Part shown: piece by piece, positions 22,133 through 33,933 of the stretch
How the letters are laid out: each line of letters starts with the position of its first letter
Position numbering within the stretch: the stretch's first letter is position 1
Source: Zea mays
Taxonomy: Eukaryota; Streptophyta; Magnoliopsida; Poales; Poaceae
DNA length: 64,000 nucleotides
Direction: 5' to 3'
Assembly: GCF_902167145.1 (NCBI RefSeq)
Contig: NC_050100.1
Span: 192,193,439-192,257,438, forward strand
Program-made: the position numbers and the translations under genes
Notes under the pieces: model-generated
The model's input: the letters and a program-made list of their open reading frames with translations, nothing else
Told to the model about the DNA's origin: nothing
The model's database searches: none

Positions 22133-22660
22133 AGTATTACACCCAAACAATTAAGAGAATGTTTGGTTTCTAAGGACTAATTTCTTGTCCATCTATTTTA
22201 TTTAACTTTAGTTTCTAAATTATTAAATACAAAAATTAAAATATAGTTTTAATTTCGCCATTTAACAATTTATGGACTAAAATAAAATAAATTGGACAGA
22301 CCAAAAATAGTCTATATTAACCTAACTAGCTTTATGAGACTTTTGCACTCTAGACATTTTATCATTGCCGTCTCAGCTTTTGTGGAACTGTCCAATCAAA
22401 TGTAGTGCTAGTATTATAGATTATATTGTTTATATAATTAAAATTTAAAATAGAGGATAAGATAGGATACCTGCTAAAAAGAGCATTAGGACAGGCAAGA
22501 TTGCTCGTACCTCTCCATCAGTCCAATATGTTCTGCGGGTAGGCAAGAGGCGACGCCAGTTCCATGTTCCTGGTGCACTAGGGACAGAGTAAAAACGTGA
22601 AAAATGCTAATAGCTAGATTCAAAATAATTATAAATCCTTTATTTTCTTAAACTGTGCAC
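22133..22660. other. AT-rich host intergenic DNA
   Basis: AT-rich sequence flanking the Huck element, without a coding frame. The part around 22160-22310 (stretches such as TTTAGTTTCTAAATTATTAAATAC) resembles decayed miniature transposon sequence, but I see no clean inverted ends. Confidence 0.5.
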
Positions 22661-23593
22661 CAGGGTAACGGATTTTTGCCGGAAAACCGCAAATACCAAT
22701 CTGTTTGACATTTTAAATTCATTTTAAAAAAAGGTTTCAAACTGCACGAGAAACCGCCAAATTTCATCGAGAAACCAGTTTCCGTAAGTGTCGCTTCTTC
22801 GCTTGGACTCTTTTACACAACAGAGTGTTGACAGCAGAGAACTTTCAGAAAAGGGATGGTCTTTCAATCCTTCTTGTTGTCTCTGTAATTCGACCTTTGA
22901 AACGACGGTTCATTTATGCAAGGACTGCCCCTTCAGCAGGGAGGTGTGGGACAGAATATTGTCTTGGGCGAATCTTTTGTCCTTTAGGGGGATCTTTGGC
23001 TCTGAATCTTTGTACGATTGGTAGAGGAATTTGAGAAGTCGGTGCAACAAGCATTCGAGAAGATCTTTTGATAGCCTAATGATTTATTTTTGGTGGAGCA
23101 TTTGGTTAGAGAGGAACAATAGAATCTTTCATAATCAGCTTAGATCAGCGGAGCAGGTCGCGTTAGTGGTCAAAGAGTTAGTTGGTTGTTTCCATGGTCC
23201 GGCGGGCTAGTAGGTCTGCTCAGTAGGTTGGTTCACGAGTTTGCTTGTAGTCTTATAAGTCGTTTCGGTTTCTTGTAATTTCCCTGTTAGTTCTACTCCT
23301 TCTAATATATTGGAGCGGCAAGTCTTTTGTCTCTCACTTTAAAAAAACCAGTTTCCGTAAGTTTTTCAAATGGGGTTTGGGGATTTTCCAGTGGTAAACC
23401 GGTATTTTCACCGGTTTTCATTTTTTAAACATAAATATAAGATATACGTTACCATATTTTTTCTATTTTTATATTTTTAAAAATTTTGAAGAATTTTTTT
23501 TAAAAAATCGGGTGGGAAACCGTTTTCGGGCGCCATCGTTTTTCGGAAAACCAGGTTATAAACTGCGGTAAACCGCCAGTTTTTCCAACCCTG
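22661..23593. mobile_element. Candidate hAT-like non-autonomous element, split by a LINE
   Basis: The left end CAGGGTAACGGATTTTTGCCGG and the reverse complement of the right end (CAGGGTTGGAAAAACTGGCGG) form imperfect inverted repeats starting CAGGGT, as in hAT elements. Both ends continue into AAACCG-type repeats. Without the LINE and its extra target copy the element is about 360 bp. I could not find a convincing 8-bp target-site duplication, so the exact ends are uncertain. Confidence 0.45.
22790..23344 (+). mobile_element. 5'-truncated LINE (L1-like) 3' end
   Basis: About 555 bp ending in an A run and flanked by an 18-bp target-site duplication, AAACCAGTTTCCGTAAGT, at 22772-22789 and 23345-23362. 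The frame from 22788 codes for the zinc-binding domain at the end of plant LINE reverse transcriptases (CCLCNSTFETTVHLC, CPFSREVWDRI). After one in-frame stop near 23022 it continues as FWWSIWLERNNRIFHN, typical of these C-termini. Only the 3' end was copied, as is usual for target-primed insertion. It is dead. Confidence 0.9.
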
Positions 23594-23999
23594 GTTTAGG
23601 GCATCATATTTGACGACAATTTCTTTTGTAGTTTTCTGCCCAAAGAAGAGGTAGGGGTATTACTATGAGGGGGAGTTTTTTTAGGGGTTTTTCGTCGGTT
23701 AACTGAAAAAATATATAAGAGACGAGTCTATCTTTACACCATTCTCTATACGCCTTGTCTATTAACTGTATTTATCATTCACGAGCTCAAGATTATATCA
23801 TATAGTTTCTTTATTGTCTTTTATATTTAGAAAATTGTTCCACCGTCTCACGCTGGCTACCAAATCCCCGCATCCTCGTTCATTTGTAATTCAGAGACAT
23901 ATCTAGTAATCCGATCGTCGTAACAAGCAAGAAATACCTTTTTTTTCCTCCTTGGTCAGAAGCGACTGAAGAGTGTTGTTGTCGTCGTCCCCGTCGCAG
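23594..23999 (+). other. AT-rich sequence before the carboxypeptidase exons
   Basis: No coding sequence recognised. It ends in a pyrimidine-rich stretch and CGTCGCAG (acceptor AG at 23998-23999), so its right end is probably the tail of a carboxypeptidase intron. The upstream exons that should precede that intron are not found. Confidence 0.5.
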
Positions 24000-25691
<1,692 letters not shown>

Positions 25692-26181
25692 CTGCTGTCT
25701 CCCCCTCTTTTCTCTCTCTCTCTCTCTCTCGCTTCTACCAAAGATGCATGTGTAATTCGATCGGAAAAAAAGGAAAAGGTTCAGGAATAAAAGTCAGTCA
25801 GGTTTTAATAGAGAAGATTCATAATGCTCAAAATCACAACGTACTGTGCTGTCTCTTGAATGTGTCCTCCAAGACTGTCGCAGTAGCTGACAGCATATGA
25901 AACATTAAACAAGACACCTCCGTAGTGTTGCGCAGCAGAAACTGACGGAAATACTGAGCAACTAAATAAATAGATCAGAAGTAACAACTGTTGAATTCCA
26001 GGATTTATTACATCACAGACCAAGCATCGGGAATCCGGGATACAGAATACAGAATACACACACATGAATGGTTAGGACTTATTAGGAAACAAGAACCACC
26101 AAGTTCACAGACAGACAGCACACAGCAAACCTGACAACATATGGACTGACATAGGCTCTTGGCTTGGCACATGTTCTACAT

Positions 26182-28153
26182 CTAACCTTTCTTTGGCATG
26201 GCAGCCAGCCTTGTATACATGCGGGCCATTGATTGATAGCCTCTGATGTCACCCGACCGCAGGAGATTGCCTATGATTGAGCAAAAAGATAGCCAGAAAG
26301 TGAGACAGATTCAGACTACTTGATAGGCTTATCTCGGGCAGCACATGATTAATCAGAAAGGTATAACTGCACATTTAGAGGATCCTAGCTCATGGTAGCA
26401 AAAAGTCCATTGATGATATCATATTAAGAGAGAAAATATATACATAAATTTAAAAAGCCAGTGAGATGACGGTGGTATCTTTGCTTTAAGGGCAACAAAT
26501 CACACAGTAAACCATAAAGATAACAAACATATCAATTGAATGGAAAATGAGAAAGACCAGCGTCGCTTATTTTGGTAGGGGCCATATTGTAACGATGTAG
26601 ATTAATTAGATGGACAGATCAGGCACAGTGGTGATAAGCCTTTCCACTGAGCCAAAGGTCCTGGGTTTGACACAGCCTCTCTGCAAAAATGCGGGAGTAA
26701 AGCTTGCCTCGGTTGTTCCTTCTCCAGACTCCACTCATGTGGGAGACGCTAACACTGGGTTTGTCTGTAGTGTAATTAGATCTAGAAGTTACAACAGCTA
26801 GTTGAATTACAAAATAGTGATGCAACTGCTCCTTCAAATCTAGCTGTGCTGTAGCACAACAGTTCTGCTACTACATTTGATAACTCGGAATGACTTTTTT
26901 CTTCTTCTTTTGGCTACCACCTTAAGAGTAAAGAGTGGTTCCCATGCTGCGATGTCACTCCTGACTCCTGAGTCCTGATACTTGAGATGTATTCTCAGGT
27001 CTCCATTACAGCAATAGCTTAATATTTCTTATATGTCCTAAAGTACATATGTTAAAGTCCACAACATTAAGATTAATATTATATCAACTCAGTCTAATTC
27101 ATAAAGATAGAAAAGTAGTAGAACGTCGTAGTTTTTCGTGTACTGTAGTTTGATATAGAGTGAGAAGAGGTACCTGAATCACAGTTAAGTGGGCTGTCTG
27201 GTTCAGGATGGGCCATCAGAGCAATTATCGCTCTACAAACAGACTGAAAGGTCCATGCAGGGCTCCATGCATTCTTCAATATATCAAGACAAATTTCACC
27301 TGTCTAAAAACAGGAAAAAAGGAAACAAATGTAACTAAACAGAAATTTCCACTTCCCCTTGATTCAGATTTAATAAATGACAAAACAGGGCATTGCAGTC
27401 TCATATAACCTTGAAATGCACATTTGGGTGGAAAATTTTGGTTAAAAATCGAACTTGAGGAGGCAGTAGAGGATACTGCTCTGGAATTGCGAACGCAAGT
27501 TGAAACACACCACCTTCATAAGGTGTTTCAGAAGGGCCCTAACCACATAAATATAGATAATTAGAAGAGGCAATAGTAAACGTACGATCTTTCCTGTTAC
27601 GGCAATAAAAAATAACCTTGATAAGAGCAGTCCACTTGAATATGTTGGAATCATCACATATTAACTGGATATCAGGGTCAGCTGACTTCTCTCGTTGTAC
27701 CTCCTTGTACTCCTTGAAAAGCCTTGCCCTAGATGCCTAGAGATAAAAAAAATATTGCCAAAAAGCTTTAGGTTTCATGTTAAGAACCCTTGCGGCACAA
27801 AATATCCGATGGGTGTGGTGCAGGATTTGATGTAGCATGTAGAAATTTCCTGGTTACTATAAACTATATTGCAAGTAATTAACACTTTAACAGGTTCATT
27901 TCATTCATCATTATTATACTTATGACATACTTGAACCAATATGGCAATACACAATAAACTTGTGGTAACAACAAAAAAATCACATTGCTCCCTATAAAAT
28001 GCAGATTTCTAGCTATTAGATCTCGCATATTGGTATAATGGATGCATCAAGTAGCATAAGGAAACATGATCATTCAAATTTTATGGGATGGCTGGCATAT
28101 TGCACGGATATGCAATCAATGTGCCAATGAAGCAATGATGCACTCACCTGCAT
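26182..28153 (-). CDS. PEX4: PEX4, peroxisomal ubiquitin-conjugating enzyme E2, copy 1
   Basis: Five coding exons on the minus strand: 28148-28153 (only Met-Gln), 27617-27736, 27410-27538, 27174-27303 and 26182-26270. They join in frame to 157 residues, the length of plant PEX4. The UBC fold is complete: HPNVHF, then the active-site Cys in GEICLDIL, then AWSPAW and the C-terminus [12 protein letters not shown]4 ubiquitinates the import receptor PEX5 at the peroxisome so that it can be recycled. Copy 1 has Phe in AWTFQS where copy 2 and, as I remember it, Arabidopsis have Leu. A Ty3/Gypsy element (28890-38306) sits in the 5'UTR intron, so its transcript must splice across at least 9 kb more than copy 2. 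Confidence 0.93.
26612..26772 (+). mobile_element. tRNA-derived SINE in the last PEX4 intron, copy 1
   Basis: A 161-bp element flanked by TAATTAGAT at 26603-26611 and 26773-26781. It has an A-box-like CAGTGGTGATAAGC and a B-box-like GGGTTTGACAC, then the tail ACTCATGTGGGAGACGC that it shares with the SINEs at 63600-63880. It lies between exons 4 and 5 of PEX4, in antisense to the gene. The same insertion is in copy 2, so it predates the duplication. Confidence 0.8.
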
Positions 28154-28889
28154 CTTCTCCTTTCTCTACTAGAGTTATGACCACAGTGCTGATATAGGCA
28201 AATGCGTCGCTGAATGCTGGCAAAATAAGAAATAAGACTAAGTTCGAAAGATACAGTGAAACTCTATAGTGAAAATGAACCATGATGGGCTTATCACGGG
28301 TAGGGATGTCAACGGGGCTGCTCCCCGTCGGGGACTGCTCCCCGTACCCGTACCCACCAAAATAAAAATTCCCTGTTCCCCGTCCCCGTCCCCGTCGGGT
28401 ATACGGGGATCCGATGGGGAAAAATCCCCGCCAACAGCCCAGTTAAAAATCATGTCCAGCACAATAAATCAGTAGCATATTACATTTGCAAATATATAAA
28501 CAACACAAATCATAGCAGCTATTGCAACTATGGCATGGTACATCACAAGTCACTAATACAATAATAAGAAGTAATAACCCTATTATATAGTACAGCCACA
28601 ATGCCACATAGCAGTACCAGACTACTAGCTATTACACACATGAATGAAGCCGAGCAGCCGAGCAGCACGTGACCCCCTAAATTTTGGTAAACAAGCTGCA
28701 CCAACACCTTGATTAGATAACAAGAAAGCAAGAACTCGTACACTGTCAACTCATGTCGACCTTGCCCGTTTTCAAGAACAAAAATCTAGACAGGCCACGG
28801 ATCGATGTATTGGATTAGCAGGGCATCCGTCAGCACACAAATCTACAACTAACTGAACGAATCAGAAGAAGGATTTTAGGGTTCGATTG
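28154..28889 (-). other. PEX4 copy 1 5'UTR exon 2 and part of the 5'UTR intron
   Basis: Upstream of the ATG the minus strand reads a likely acceptor TTTTGCCAG near 28215, followed by a short leader ending GGAGAAG before the ATG. The rest to 28884 is intron, then the target-site copy GATTG (28885-28889) before the Gypsy LTR. At 28301-28440 there is a GC-rich, CCCCGTCC-rich stretch starting TAGGGATGTCAACGGGG, which resembles ends of hAT-type miniature elements; I do not assign it. Confidence 0.6.
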
Positions 28890-29608
28890 TGTTCGAACCG
28901 GTTTTGAGCCGGCGGACAGTCCGGCCCTGAGGCCGGACGGTCCGCGGTCCGGACGGTCCGCGCCTGTGGGCCGGACGGTCCGCGCGTGCGCAGAACAGAT
29001 TAGGGTTCCGAGTTTTGTGCTACGGTTGTTAGCTATATTCGCGGGATTAGCTCGGAATCAGTTGTGTAAAGGGTCCAGCCCCCCTCCTCTATAAATAGAG
29101 AGGTCTACGGCCGATTTGTAATCATCAACAATCGAATCAATACAACTTCTATTTCGCATTTTATCCTAGGAGTAGTTCTAGTCTAGTTTAGCTTTAGCCT
29201 TCCAATCCCCAATTCTTCGTCTCTCTTCGACTCTACGTCGATTAGAGGAGTCTAGGTCGGCCGGCCCGAGCCTAGACACCACCTAGGATCTCTCCTCCCC
29301 GACGGGGTCCCTCCCGGGAGCGAGATCCAGGCGCCGTCGACGGTCTTCCGCCGCCCCTGCGCACGCGCGGACCGTCCGACCCTAGGGCGCGGACCGTCCG
29401 GCCGTCAGGCAGGGAACTCGGGCTCCTGCACCAGGTCGCGGACCGTCCGGCCCTGTGCCGCGGACCGTCCGCGCCTGACCAGAAAGCACCGCCGCCTCGC
29501 ACCAGGCCGCGGACCGTCCGGCCCCCGCGCGCGGACCGTCCGCCTCTGTGCAGAGAGCACCGCCGCTGGTTCTCTTGAGTAATTGGCGCCTCCAAAAAGG
29601 CGTCAACA
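28890..29608 (+). repeat. 5' LTR of the intronic Gypsy element
   Basis: Runs from TGTTCGAACC to GGCGTCAACA. A TATA box TATAAATA is at 29090-29097. Ten CGGACNGTCCG palindromes are visible, starting at 28913, 28934, 28950, 28972, 29368, 29390, 29439, 29461, 29510 and 29532. Four are upstream of the TATA box and six in the transcribed leader. Confidence 0.95.
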
Positions 29609-29613
29609 TACTT

Positions 29614-29632
29614 TTTGGCGACTCCGCTGGGG
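29614..29632 (+). other. Gypsy element primer binding site
   Basis: TTGGCGACTCCGCTGGGGA lies about 6 bases after the 5' LTR. The TGG start and position fit a tRNA-primed binding site; I do not name the tRNA. Confidence 0.7.
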
Positions 29633-29665
29633 AAAACACATCTAGGCTCATCAAATCGGCCCTCA

Positions 29666-32128
29666 ATGGCCGGTTCAAGGGAGAGCTCTGATATTTCTCC
29701 AAGCAACATCATAGAGCCGACTTGGGAAACCTTGCCGGCTGACGAGCAGCTCCAGTTTGAGGAGCACAAGGAGCGGATGATCCAGGAGGCGAGAGCGAAA
29801 TTCTTGGCCAACTTCAAAGTGGACAGGAACAACAAGGTCGTCCGACATCGGGCGACGGATCCGGCTTCGCTTCAACCCACGCCAGATATCCCCAATGTAA
29901 GTAATACCAACGAGCTACAATCTCTTAGAAATTATGTAGAAGAGCAGCGTGAACAAATGCAGAGCATCATAGGGGGTATGCAAAGCGATGTTAAGAGACT
30001 AGTACGTGCATTCGATAAGTCTAACATCGCAAATTTTCCTTCACACGAGGTTGGGTTAGGAGATAACGCGTGTAACACATCGGCTACAGGTTGTCATGAC
30101 CAGTCACAACCCCTTTATGGGATGCCGATGGACACATACCCTAAGCAACCGCAAATCGGCAGCAAACCAGCCGATCTGCACATGCCCGGACCGTCCGCAC
30201 GTGAGCGCGGACCGTCCGGGCCAGCAACAGTCGGGCCTATTTTTAATGAGTTACCTAGATATGCGCCCGAGCCACCACACACGGCACAGAACCCAAACTA
30301 CCCAGTCGGACGGTCCGCATACAACGACGGACGGTCCGCATATAACCACGGACGGTCCGGGTACGTATCCGGACAGTCCGCGCATGAGTATTTTGAGGAG
30401 GATTATTACATGAATCCTCGCCCGTCCCAGCAACACTTCCCATCACACTATGCGATGCACCAGCCCATTAATTCAGGATCCAAAGCCCAGGAAAGCTTTC
30501 CGGCCCCACCTAGAAGGCCGGAAAGAAACGATCAAACCTATGACCCATATAGGGCAAATGAAAATGCACCACGTAACTCAAACCAATGGGGGAAAAGACA
30601 ACATGCTAATATCCAGCCAACCCCACCTATGTTTGACCAGAGAGTCGGTGGTCTCGCACCGGCTGCCATTGATATAGTAAGGGAAGAAATAGCCGGGGCG
30701 TTCCGAGATAAGCTCGGAGTAAGCATGGTCCCTGGGGGGCGATCATATCGGAAACCTTATGACAGCCGATTTGATCACCACCCATACCCACAGGGAACCA
30801 GGATACCCGAATTTACAAAATTTTCGGGTGATCAAGGAAAGAACACACGTGAACACATAGGCCAATTTTTAGCACAATTAGGAGAGTTGGCCGACACAGA
30901 GGCATTTCGCGTACGTTTATTCTCATTATCTTTAACAGGAACTGCGTTTGCATGGTACGCCACTTTACCTCCTAATTCCATTTCATCATGGGGGGATTTA
31001 GAACAAAAATTTCATGATCATTTTTTCTCCGGTGACTATGAGTTGGATTTGGTAGATTTAGCGTCGTTGCGACAGACAAAAGATGAATCGGTTAATGATT
31101 ACATCCGGAGATTCCGAGATACAAGAAACCGATGCTTTCAAATTCATTTAGCAGAGAAACAGCTAGTAGGATTAGCCTTTAATGGTCTGCGATATTATTT
31201 AAAAGAAAGATTAGAAGGCATCCAATTTTTTACACTAGCACAGTTACACCAGAGAGCTTTGGCTTGCGAAAGCCGGAGCAAAGAAACTGCTAAAACAATG
31301 CGTCACAACGTACACATAGTAGAATGCGACCAAAGTAGCTCAGATGACGAATCAGCAGAAGTGTACGCTGCTGAAATGGTTTGGCCAAAGCAGGCTAAAT
31401 CTTCGGCTTGTGCTTCCTTACAGCCGGTTCAAAAGAAACGGCAAGAGGAGGTAAAGTTTACATTTAATGTTGGTAAATGTGATAAAATATTTGATGAGTT
31501 ACTTAAAAATGGCAATATTAAAATAAATCACACTGTTCCATCCGCCGACGAGCTAAAACGTCGTGCGTACTGCAAGTGGCATAACTCATTTTCTCATGCC
31601 ACTAATGATTGTAATGTATTTCGGCGACAGATTCAATCGGCCATTAACGAAGGACGATTGAAATTTCAGGAAATGCAGGTGGATACAGAGCCCTTTCCGA
31701 TGAACATGATTGACTTCGAGGGCAAGAAAGTCTTGGTTCGGCCAAATACAGCCGATAAAGGCAAAGGCAAGGAAACAATCATCGGCAATGCTAAAAGAGC
31801 CGATGGAGATTGTAAAGTTGCTTGCAGGAAGGTGGTGGCCGAGAAGACTCCCGATGGAGGGGAGACACTGAAAGTGACTATCACAGCCTCTAACACTGGG
31901 GGGCAAGCGCAGACAGGGAGACAGTTGCGGGAACCCGTGCTGCGCATCACGGACAGTCCGCCGTCCCGACGCGGACGGTCCGACGCTTCCCCGGACGGTC
32001 CGGACGACTCTGGCGGACGGTCCGGACGACTCTGGCGGACGGTCTGGCCATGCTCAGGACTCGCAGCGACCACGTACCTTCAAACCACGACGACCAGAGA
32101 TAGGTACGTGGAAAACAAATACATTTAA
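29666..32128 (+). pseudogene. Gypsy element gag, frame broken by a 22-bp duplication
   Basis: The frame starts at the ATG at 29666 (MAGSRESSDISP). A gag domain lies around residues 395-520 (FTKFSGDQGKNTREHIGQFL, AFAWYATLPPNSISSW, VNDYIRRFRDTRNRC). A Cys/His motif CKWHNSFSHATNDC follows near 638. A 22-bp unit is present twice in tandem at 31993-32014 and 32015-32036. It shifts the frame, so the last part of this frame is out of register and ends at a TAA at 32126-32128. The sequence after the duplication continues in the frame of 32172-33926. The broken reading was probably caused by this duplication. Confidence 0.85.
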
Positions 32129-32171
32129 AGCAGCTGGTCGGCTGATCAAGCCTGGCCCGACTTTCGATCAA

Positions 32172-33926
32172 TTGTTGTCTAAATATGTGAAAAAGAAGGC
32201 CGGCCCCAGTGACCGGCCACCGAAGCGACCCCGCTCACCCATTCATGAGCAACGTCAGGTCAGGCCGATTGGACCACCTCACCAATCGGAAGAAATGAAA
32301 GGTCCTATTGTACAATTGAGACCTAACATGCCGACATGGACCCCTCCACCCCCTTATCCATCTATGCCATATCCATACACATACTTACCTCCACCATATG
32401 TCCCAAATCAAATGTGGGGTATGCCACCATATCCATTTGGGATGCCACAGTACCCCGCCTGGGGGGCACCCCAAACATCCGTTTTTGATAGGTTGGCGCC
32501 GCCAGTGCAAGACCGATTGAGCGCTGCTGAATCTGGTCACCAGGCACAGGCCCAACAAGATTGCCGGACTACTCGGCCTCCTAGGCCGACCAATCCGGCA
32601 GGGGGGCATATGCCTGCAACAAAAAAGGACATCATCAAAATAGGCACTGCAGATGTTGTCATACAAGAAGATAATAAAGGGCCGATGATTTTCGGCGAAT
32701 CGGCCAACACAACCGAAAAGGATACGGCTACCATCAAAACAGTCGATCCAAAATACTCCATGCCTCGATGGTGCCCAGCGGGATTGACACGATCCCAAAA
32801 GAGAAAATTACAGCGCCTAAGAGCAAAGGAGAGCCAGGAGAAGGAGGCGGAAAAGACATTTAATGACACACATCCACTATACCCGCCACCGCAAAAGAAA
32901 TGGAGACCGAAGGCCGTTGAGAAAAAACAAACGACCACAGAAATAGAAAGTCAATCTGCACCAGGCGCGGACCGTCCGGCCCCTGCGCACGGACCGTCCG
33001 CCGTTCACCAGGAAGTCTCTGGACGACCTGCACCAGGCGCGGACCGTCCGGCCCCCGCACGCGGACCGTCCGCCGTTCACCAGGAAGTCTCTGGACGACC
33101 TGCACCAGGCGCGGACCGTCCGGCCCCCGCACGCGGACCGTCCGCCGTTCACCAGGAAGCCTCCAACGACACGACAACATCAATGGAAGAGGACGATCTG
33201 CTGGGAGAAGACCTGGTCGACTACGAGGCTTCTCCAGAACGCCCAGGTATGGATGTAAATATTATTACATTTTCTGCCGATTGTACTATTATCGGCGACG
33301 ATGAACCTGTTGTTGCCCAGTTTGATTTTGGTCCTAAAGAAGCCGCCTTTACTGAACCAAAAGAATCGGTAAATCATTTAAAGCCGCTCTTCGTGCGCGG
33401 CCACATTGATGGGATACCGATTGCTAAGATGTTGGTAGATGGAGGGGCGGCTGTAAATCTGATGCCTTATTCATTATACAGAAAATTAGGTAAACAAGAT
33501 GACGAACTTGTCAAGACCAACATGACCCTCAGCGGTGTTGGAACTGATAGTTCGATCAAAGCCAGGGGACTTACGTCCGTTGAATTAACCATCGGGACTA
33601 AGACCCTTGCTGCTGCATTCTTCGTCGCTGATGTAGAAGGAAATTACAGTTTAATCCTAGGCAGAGATTGGATTCACGCCAATCAATGTATACCTTCTAC
33701 ATTACATCAAATGCTGATACAATGGGTAGGCGATGACATAGAACAAGTACATGCTGATGTATCGGCCTGCATCGCTGTGGCCGATGCCCCTGTACTCTGG
33801 ACTTATGAGACTGCTACATGTCTCACAGGAGTAGACTTTTCTGATTATCAATTCATAAGTATAGATAAGAAAGGTTTCATTCCTGTAATGCTAGAGCCGA
33901 TGGAGAATCGGCTAAATCCTAAATAA
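32172..33926 (+). CDS. Gypsy element gag C-terminus and aspartic protease
   Basis: A frame of 584 codons, one step out of register with the gag frame because of the 22-bp duplication, and really its downstream half. It opens with a Lys/Pro/Tyr-rich part. Three 72-bp repeats (32959-33174) code for DRPAPARGPSAVHQE-type units. Near residues 418-505 comes a retroviral-type protease: MLVDGGAAVNLMPY carries the catalytic Asp and LILGRDWI is the conserved C-terminal block. It ends ENRLNPK before a TAA. Pol starts 7 bases later in another frame. Confidence 0.82.
   Translation: MLSKYVKKKAGPSDRPPKRPRSPIHEQRQVRPIGPPHQSEEMKGPIVQLRPNMPTWTPPPPYPSMPYPYTYLPPPYVPNQMWGMPPYPFGMPQYPAWGAPQTSVFDRLAPPVQDRLSAAESGHQAQAQQDCRTTRPPRPTNPAGGHMPATKKDIIKIGTADVVIQEDNKGPMIFGESANTTEKDTATIKTVDPKYSMPRWCPAGLTRSQKRKLQRLRAKESQEKEAEKTFNDTHPLYPPPQKKWRPKAVEKKQTTTEIESQSAPGADRPAPAHGPSAVHQEVSGRPAPGADRPAPARGPSAVHQEVSGRPAPGADRPAPARGPSAVHQEASNDTTTSMEEDDLLGEDLVDYEASPERPGMDVNIITFSADCTIIGDDEPVVAQFDFGPKEAAFTEPKESVNHLKPLFVRGHIDGIPIAKMLVDGGAAVNLMPYSLYRKLGKQDDELVKTNMTLSGVGTDSSIKARGLTSVELTIGTKTLAAAFFVADVEGNYSLILGRDWIHANQCIPSTLHQMLIQWVGDDIEQVHADVSACIAVADAPVLWTYETATCLTGVDFSDYQFISIDKKGFIPVMLEPMENRLNPK
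32959..33174 (+). repeat. Three 72-bp in-frame tandem repeats in the Gypsy element
   Basis: Units start at 32959, 33031 and 33103 with CACCAGGCGCGGACCGTCC. Each unit holds two GGACCGTCC palindromes and codes for 24 residues. The last unit diverges after CACCAGGAAG. Confidence 0.92.
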
Positions 33927-33933
33927 AGTTAAA

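Noticed and set aside
22133..22330. Separate miniature transposon
   Set aside because: The AT-rich sequence resembles known grass repeats, but I could not find matching inverted ends or a target duplication.
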